In this document: piece by piece, positions 59,594 through 64,000 of the stretch
How the letters are laid out: the number at the start of each line of letters is the position of its first letter
How positions within the stretch are numbered: position 1 is the stretch's first letter
Assembly (NCBI RefSeq): GCF_022549215.1
Contig: NZ_JAKZFC010000001.1
Coordinates: 930,001-994,000 of the forward strand
Length of the DNA stretch: 64,000 nt
DNA from: Solibacillus palustris
Lineage (GTDB): Bacteria > Bacillota > Bacilli > Bacillales_A > Planococcaceae
Direction: 5' to 3'
Program-made: the position numbers and the translations under genes
The notes under the pieces: generated by a model
The model's input: only the letters and a program-made list of their open reading frames with translations
Database searches by the model: none
What the model was told of the DNA's origin: nothing

Positions 59594-60451
59594 TTAATGT
59601 ACGTCGCGTTTTTGGAAGTTACCACCTTTAACTTCAACAACTTCGTAAACCGTTACGAAAGCATTTGGGTCGATTTCACGGATAATTGTCTTCATTTTGC
59701 TTTCTTCCATACGGTTAATAACACATGTAATTTCTTTGAATTCTTGGTTTGAATACGCACCTTGTACGGTTGCAAAAGTTGCACTACGGCCTAAACGGTC
59801 ACGAATTGTTTCGACCATATTGTTTGGCTCGCTTGTAATGATTTTGAAAGTTTTCGATCCACTTAATCCTTCTTCAACAATGTGGATGACTTTAGAAGCG
59901 ATAAAGTAGGCGATTGCTGAAAGTAACGCCCCTGTAAATCCAAATACTGTAGAGACGATTATGAAAACGAAGAAGTTTAAAAATAGAATTAAATCACTTG
60001 TTCCAAATGGTAACTTACGAGAAAGTAATACGGCTAACATATCAAGCCCATCTAAAGCACCACCATTACGAAGTGCAAGACCCATTCCTAAGCCTAAAAT
60101 GATACCCCCGACAACTGTAATAAGTAATGCATCGCCAGTGATGATTGTAGGCACGTGATGCATTAACATTGTACCCGCTGATAATGAAGCGATCCCGATG
60201 ACAGAATTAATTGCAAAGCTTTTTCCGATTTGCTTATAGCCTAGGTAAATGAATGGAATGTTAAGTACAGCAATTAGTATCCCTAGTGATACGGGGGTTA
60301 GTTGTGATATTACGATACTAATTCCTGTAACTCCTCCATCGGATACATTATTTGGAATTAATACCGCCTCTAAACCGTAAGCGGCTATTAACCCTCCGAT
60401 AATAATGAATAGCTTTTGTGCGATTGATTTTGTAATATTTTTCTTAGCCAT
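59594..60451 (-). CDS. YitT family membrane protein (DUF161/DUF2179)
   Basis: A 285-residue protein. Five or six membrane helices lie in residues 12-195, with LIAAYGLEAVLIPNNVSDGGVTGISIVIS and ALRNGGALDGLDMLAVLLSRK, typical of the YitT family. A C-terminal cytosolic DUF2179 domain (about 205-275) has IITSEPNNMVETIRDRLGRSATFATVQGAYSNQE and ends near FVTVYEVVEVKGGNF. Function is unknown. A GGAGGAG site precedes the ATG. It is monocistronic with the terminator at 59560. Confidence 0.9.
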   Translation of the reverse strand: MAKKNITKSIAQKLFIIIGGLIAAYGLEAVLIPNNVSDGGVTGISIVISQLTPVSLGILIAVLNIPFIYLGYKQIGKSFAINSVIGIASLSAGTMLMHHVPTIITGDALLITVVGGIILGLGMGLALRNGGALDGLDMLAVLLSRKLPFGTSDLILFLNFFVFIIVSTVFGFTGALLSAIAYFIASKVIHIVEEGLSGSKTFKIITSEPNNMVETIRDRLGRSATFATVQGAYSNQEFKEITCVINRMEESKMKTIIREIDPNAFVTVYEVVEVKGGNFQKRDVH

Positions 60452-60722
60452 AAATCTCCTCCTAATAAACTACTGCTAATAATTATACATGAATAGTGAC
60501 TTGAATGCTTTTTGTCGCGCTGAATAATGTGAATTCTCGATTAAAAAATAGAAAACTTGTAAATTATTCTTAGTGATTAGATGCATTTTGAAATAAATGA
60601 TTTGGATGATCTATGATTTTCTTATTTCGATTAAAGAACTGTACATTTTTAATATTATCTTATATGATATTCCTTCGATAAACTAAAAAGGAAATAATTT
60701 AAAGTGAAAAGAGGTGTCCAGA

Positions 60723-61967
60723 GTGACTGAAGAGAAAACGTTGCAAAATGCAACTTGGAAACGTGATATTACATTATTTTTAAGTAGCCAAACGATTTCG
60801 CTGTTTGGTTCTTCGCTTGTGCAATATGCGATGATGTGGTATATCACGCTGTCGACACAATCCGGTATGATGATGACGATTTATATTATTTGTGGTTTTA
60901 TCCCGACATTTATACTTTCACCTGTAGCGGGAGTATGGGCGGACCGCTTTAATCGTAAAAAGTTGATTGTTTATGCGGATGGTATGATTGCGGTATCGAC
61001 ACTTATTTTAGCGATGTTATTTTTAATGGGATATCAATCGATCTGGTTATTATTCGTCATGGCAGCGATACGGGCGCTTGGCACAGGTATTCAAACACCT
61101 GCTGTAGGTGCGATTTTGCCGCAAATTGTACCGGAAGAACATTTGATGCGCATTAATGGTATCAACGGTTCGATTCAAGCGATTATCATGTTTGTTTCGC
61201 CGATGGTTAGTGCTGCGTTGTTATCTCTGACTACAATGGAAGTGATATTCTTTGTTGACGTAATTACGGCTGCAATTGCGATTATTGTGTTAGTAACATT
61301 ATTGAAAATTCCTTTGCATAAAAAGGCGGCGAGTAATGAGCAAGTGGGTTACTTACAAGACTTTAAGTTAGGGATTGACTATATTCATAAGCATCCATTT
61401 TTAAAAAGCTTCTTCGTTTTTTTTGCGCTGCTATTTGTCATGATGGCCCCCGCAGCGTTTTTAACCCCGCTACAGGTGACACGAACGTTTGGCGACGATA
61501 TTTGGCGTTTAACGGCTATTGAAATTGCCTTTTCGGTCGGAATGATGATTGGTGGAGCGGTTATTGCGACATGGGGAGGATTTAATAATCGTGTGTATAC
61601 AATGATGTTTGCTGGAATTGTCATGAGTATATGTACGATTTTGTTGGGTGTGTTACCGATCTTTACGTTGTACTTAGTTGCAATGGGTATATTCGGTTTA
61701 TCAATGCCGATTTTCAACACACCAACGATGACGATTATACAGGAAAAAGTTGATCCAGATTATTTAGGTCGTGTATTTGGTGTGTTTGGAATGATTTCAA
61801 CGTCAATGATGCCGTTGGGAATGTTAGTATTTGGGCCATTAGCGGATGTTGTTTCTGTTGAGCAACTACTAATTTGGACAGGTGTGGCAATGTTCGTTGT
61901 TACGGTTTGTATTAAATTAAGCAAGGCGTTAATTGAAGCGGGGAAACCGTCGATTAAAACGGAATAA
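60723..61967 (+). CDS. MFS transporter, drug-exporter type
   Basis: A 414-residue major-facilitator protein with about twelve helices. It begins LFLSSQTISLFGSSLVQYAMMWYITLSTQSG, followed by the MFS loop 2-3 motif GVWADRFNRKK near 80-90, as in the EntS/MefA-like (MFS_3) group. Such proteins export macrolides, siderophores or other small molecules; the substrate is not shown. The GTG at 60723 is nine bases after GAAAAGAGG. The upstream 260-bp gap holds no other feature that I can see. A strong terminator follows. Confidence 0.88.
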   Translation: MTEEKTLQNATWKRDITLFLSSQTISLFGSSLVQYAMMWYITLSTQSGMMMTIYIICGFIPTFILSPVAGVWADRFNRKKLIVYADGMIAVSTLILAMLFLMGYQSIWLLFVMAAIRALGTGIQTPAVGAILPQIVPEEHLMRINGINGSIQAIIMFVSPMVSAALLSLTTMEVIFFVDVITAAIAIIVLVTLLKIPLHKKAASNEQVGYLQDFKLGIDYIHKHPFLKSFFVFFALLFVMMAPAAFLTPLQVTRTFGDDIWRLTAIEIAFSVGMMIGGAVIATWGGFNNRVYTMMFAGIVMSICTILLGVLPIFTLYLVAMGIFGLSMPIFNTPTMTIIQEKVDPDYLGRVFGVFGMISTSMMPLGMLVFGPLADVVSVEQLLIWTGVAMFVVTVCIKLSKALIEAGKPSIKTE

Positions 61968-61976
61968 AAAATAGGG

Positions 61977-62020
61977 AAAGCCATTTACTACATGAATTTA
62001 TGTAGTAAATGGCTTTTTTG
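61977..62020 (+). terminator. Intrinsic terminator of the MFS gene
   Basis: AAAGCCATTTACTACAT (from 61977) pairs with ATGTAGTAAATGGCTTT, followed by TTT. The stem is about 17 bp. Confidence 0.85.
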
Positions 62021-62099
62021 TATAGAAACCTTACATAAAAAGACTGGATACTTCCGAAAAACATTCGAAAAGTTAGATGAAATCCATCTAAAAAACATA

Positions 62100-62151
62100 T
62101 GTTAGTTTTTATGACATAGAATTGACAATGTATCTAACGTTGGTGTAAAGT
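62100..62151 (+). promoter_or_regulatory. Paired GlnR operators and promoter of glnR-glnA
   Basis: TGTTAGTTTTTATGACA (62100-62116) is a full match to the GlnR/TnrA box TGTNAN7TNACA. A second, imperfect box TGACAATGTATCTAACG (62123-62139) follows after six bases, the same spacing as in B. subtilis glnRA. The second box overlaps a TTGACA -35 (62122-62127); TAAAGT at 62146-62151 is the likely -10. Confidence 0.82.
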
Positions 62152-62177
62152 TAGAAACAAGAAAGGGAGGCGAGCTG

Positions 62178-62576
62178 ATGAGTCGGGAGTTTCGAAGAGC
62201 AATGCCGTTATTGCCAATAAGCATGGTTATGCAATTAACAGAATTAACGGCTAGACAAATTCGCTACTACGAAGAACACGAGCTAATCGTCCCTGCCAGA
62301 TCAGAAGGGAACAGGAGGATGTTTTCCTTAGATGATATCGATGCGTTACTAGAAATTAGAGAATTACTAGAACAAGGCATTAATATGGCAGGCATTAAAA
62401 AGGTGTTTGCGATGCGAAATAATAATTATGTTAGAAGTACTGACACGGTACTAATGTCAGATGCAGAATTACGGTCCATATTACGTGAAGAAATGCAACA
62501 GGCGCAGGCGTCAAAAAAAACTTCGCTACGACAAGGTGACTTATCGCGTTTCTTTCAATATAAAAATGAGCAGTAA
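62178..62576 (+). CDS. glnR: Nitrogen regulator GlnR
   Basis: A 132-residue MerR-family repressor. The N-terminal winged helix has MQLTELTARQIRYYEEHELIVPARSEGNRRMFSLDDID, and the C-terminal tail QGDLSRFFQYKNEQ is the part that senses feedback-inhibited glutamine synthetase. It represses glnRA when nitrogen is plentiful. An AAGGGAGGCG site precedes the ATG. glnA begins 25 bp after the stop. A tail-less relative is encoded at 2166. Confidence 0.94.
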   Translation: MSREFRRAMPLLPISMVMQLTELTARQIRYYEEHELIVPARSEGNRRMFSLDDIDALLEIRELLEQGINMAGIKKVFAMRNNNYVRSTDTVLMSDAELRSILREEMQQAQASKKTSLRQGDLSRFFQYKNEQ

Positions 62577-62601
62577 CCATTAAAAAGGAGAGTGTTGAAG
62601 T

Positions 62602-63960
62602 ATGACAAATCCAGTGGTAAATGGAACAAGAAAGTTAACTAAAGAGGATATCAAAAAAATCGTTGTGGACAAAAATGTTAAGTTTATTCGTCTTCAATTC
62701 ACAGATATATTAGGTACAATCAAAAACGTTGAAATTCCAGTAAGCCAATTAGAAAAAGCATTAGATAATAAAATGATGTTTGATGGTTCATCAATTGAGG
62801 GCTTCGTACGTATCGAAGAATCTGACATGTACTTACGCCCAGACTTAGATACTTTCATGATTTTCCCGTGGACAGCTGAAAAAGGTAAAGTAGCACGCTT
62901 GATTTGTGATATCGCTCGTCCAGATGGTACACCATTTGAAGGAGACCCTCGTTCGAACTTAAAACGTATGTTAAAAGAAATGGAGGCCCTAGGTTTCACA
63001 GGCTTCAACTTAGGACCAGAGCCGGAATTCTTCTTATTCAAATTAGATGAAAAAGGGGAACCAACTTTAGAGTTAAATGATGACGGTGGATACTTCGATT
63101 TAGCGCCAACAGACTTAGGTGAAAACTGCCGTCGTGATATCGTATTAGAGCTTGAAGAAATGGGCTTTGAAATCGAGGCATCTCACCACGAGGTAGCTCC
63201 TGGTCAGCACGAAATTGATTTCAAATATGCAAACGCGATAGAAGCATGTGATAACATCCAAACATTTAAATTAGTTGTAAAAACAATTGCACGTAAACAC
63301 GGACTACATGCGACATTCATGCCAAAACCATTATTCGGTGTAAACGGTTCAGGAATGCACTTCAACTTATCTTTATTCCAAGGTGACAAAAACGCATTCT
63401 GGGATGAAGGTGCGGATTTACAATTATCAAAAACAGCGAGACATTTCATGGCGGGCGTATTGAATCACGTACAAGGTTTCACTGCGGTAACAAACCCAAC
63501 AGTAAATTCTTACAAGCGTTTAGTACCAGGATATGAAGCACCTTGCTACGTGGCATGGTCTGCGCAAAATCGTTCACCATTAATTCGTATTCCAGCTTCA
63601 CGAGGATTATCAACTCGTATTGAATTACGTTCAGTTGACCCATCTGCAAACCCGTACTTAGCAATGGCTGTAATTTTAGCAGCGGGCTTAGATGGCGTGA
63701 AAAACGAAATCGAACCACCAGCACCAGTTGACCGCAACATCTACGTGATGAACGCAGAAGAACGTGCAATAAATGGGATTGATAGCTTACCAGGCTCTTT
63801 AGACGCAGCGTTAGCAACATTAGCAAAAGACCAAATAATCATTGATGCTTTAGGTGACCACATCTATGCAAACTTTAAGGAAGCGAAAGAAGTAGAATTC
63901 GATATGTTTCGCACAACCGTTACACAGTGGGAACGCGACCAATATATGAAGATGTACTAA
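62602..63960 (+). CDS. glnA: Glutamine synthetase, type I
   Basis: Makes glutamine from glutamate, ammonia and ATP. It is 452 residues, a few more than B. subtilis GlnA at the N-terminus. Motifs include [22 protein letters not shown] near 55-76, EPEFFLF near 138, the [10 protein letters not shown] metal/ammonia site near 250, [27 protein letters not shown] near 305-330, and RTTVTQW at the C-terminus, where the Arg is linked to feedback control. An AAAAGGAGAG ribosome binding site is nine bases before the ATG. It ends in a strong terminator. Confidence 0.97.
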   Translation: MTNPVVNGTRKLTKEDIKKIVVDKNVKFIRLQFTDILGTIKNVEIPVSQLEKALDNKMMFDGSSIEGFVRIEESDMYLRPDLDTFMIFPWTAEKGKVARLICDIARPDGTPFEGDPRSNLKRMLKEMEALGFTGFNLGPEPEFFLFKLDEKGEPTLELNDDGGYFDLAPTDLGENCRRDIVLELEEMGFEIEASHHEVAPGQHEIDFKYANAIEACDNIQTFKLVVKTIARKHGLHATFMPKPLFGVNGSGMHFNLSLFQGDKNAFWDEGADLQLSKTARHFMAGVLNHVQGFTAVTNPTVNSYKRLVPGYEAPCYVAWSAQNRSPLIRIPASRGLSTRIELRSVDPSANPYLAMAVILAAGLDGVKNEIEPPAPVDRNIYVMNAEERAINGIDSLPGSLDAALATLAKDQIIIDALGDHIYANFKEAKEVEFDMFRTTVTQWERDQYMKMY

Positions 63961-63962
63961 TA

Positions 63963-63998
63963 AAAAGCGTTGGAGCTACTGGCTCCAACGCTTTTTTT
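63963..63998 (+). terminator. Intrinsic terminator of glnRA
   Basis: AAAAGCGTTGGAGC pairs exactly with GCTCCAACGCTTTT, with a 5-base loop and a run of T. Confidence 0.9.
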
Positions 63999-64000
63999 AA

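Noticed and set aside
59446-59640. 64-codon minus-strand frame ending STTTEAPPAADN
   Set aside because: Runs through the terminator of yitT and the hairpin-ended repeat. The peptide recurs in copy 1 only because the DNA repeat is conserved; kept as a remark under the repeat.
1-64000. CRISPR array, prophage, integrative element, toxin-antitoxin or biosynthetic cluster
   Set aside because: No regularly spaced repeats, phage structural genes, integrase other than XerD, transposase or large synthase seen; gene content is core chromosome.

Overview
The window is about 64 kb of low-GC Firmicute chromosome, from a spore-forming member of the Bacillales. Three things point to this: a spoIIA (sigF) operon with spoVAF, a res-sigX-rsiX block, and an xerD-deoB / lysA / ribT / ypuF-scpA-scpB / rluB-resABCDE-sigX gene order close to that of Bacillus subtilis. 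Protein style and gaps in this order suggest the Planococcaceae (Solibacillus/Lysinibacillus type), but that genus-level placement is an inference. Nearly everything is ordinary core chromosome. I see no prophage, transposase, CRISPR array, rRNA or tRNA.

Layout. 1-4 kb: the end of a PBP4-type carboxypeptidase, pcp, a second GlnR-like regulator, two tiny Lys/Asn-rich proteins, and DUF3889 and DUF2624 proteins. 4-6.1 kb: a zinc uptake operon (ATPase, permease, Zur) behind a Zur box. 6.2-11.5 kb: a cobalamin-riboswitch operon for B12 salvage (adenosyltransferase, BtuF-like lipoprotein, two CobU-type proteins, CobS, CobC, CblT, CblS). 11.6-13.2 kb: ilvE and a lipoprotein. 13.2-16.5 kb: an unusual flotillin locus in which an intact floT, with its own sigma-W-type promoter, lies between the N- and C-terminal remnants of another flotillin. 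16.5-20.5 kb: YunD-type phosphoesterase, an IsdG-type haem monooxygenase and three unknown genes. 20.5-24.4 kb: a lia (cell-envelope stress) operon. 24.5-33.5 kb: yneF, luxS, hydrolase, thiolase, VanZ, aldo/keto reductase, nudF, a SpoIIM-like protein, fur, a CNNM/CBS protein and a MerR regulator. 33.6-39 kb: xerD, deoB, pdp and a SulP transporter. 39.4-43.9 kb: spoIIAA-AB-sigF-spoVAF and lysA. 44-48.5 kb: ribT, ypuF, scpA, scpB, dacB-like and rluB. 48.6-56.5 kb: resABC, resDE, sigX-rsiX. 56.8-64 kb: an FMN riboswitch with ribU, then brnQ, yitT, an MFS exporter and glnR-glnA.

How the parts work together. Many transcription units carry readable control sites: Zur, B12 and FMN riboswitches, sigma-W, sigma-H, sigma-X, GlnR, and candidate CodY and cre sites. 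Three systems are for envelope integrity (flotillin/NfeD, Lia, SigX). Several operons are thinned compared with B. subtilis: ribT has no rib biosynthesis genes, spoVAF follows sigF without spoVAA-AE, and dacB has no spmAB. Intergenic spaces hold at least two families of structured repeats.

The observations most worth a second look are the nested flotillin locus, the tail-less GlnR paralogue, the two complementary CobU-type proteins, the inverted pair of hairpin-ended repeats, and a MerR gene whose conserved first helix lies upstream of every standard start codon. No wholly new multi-gene system is evident.
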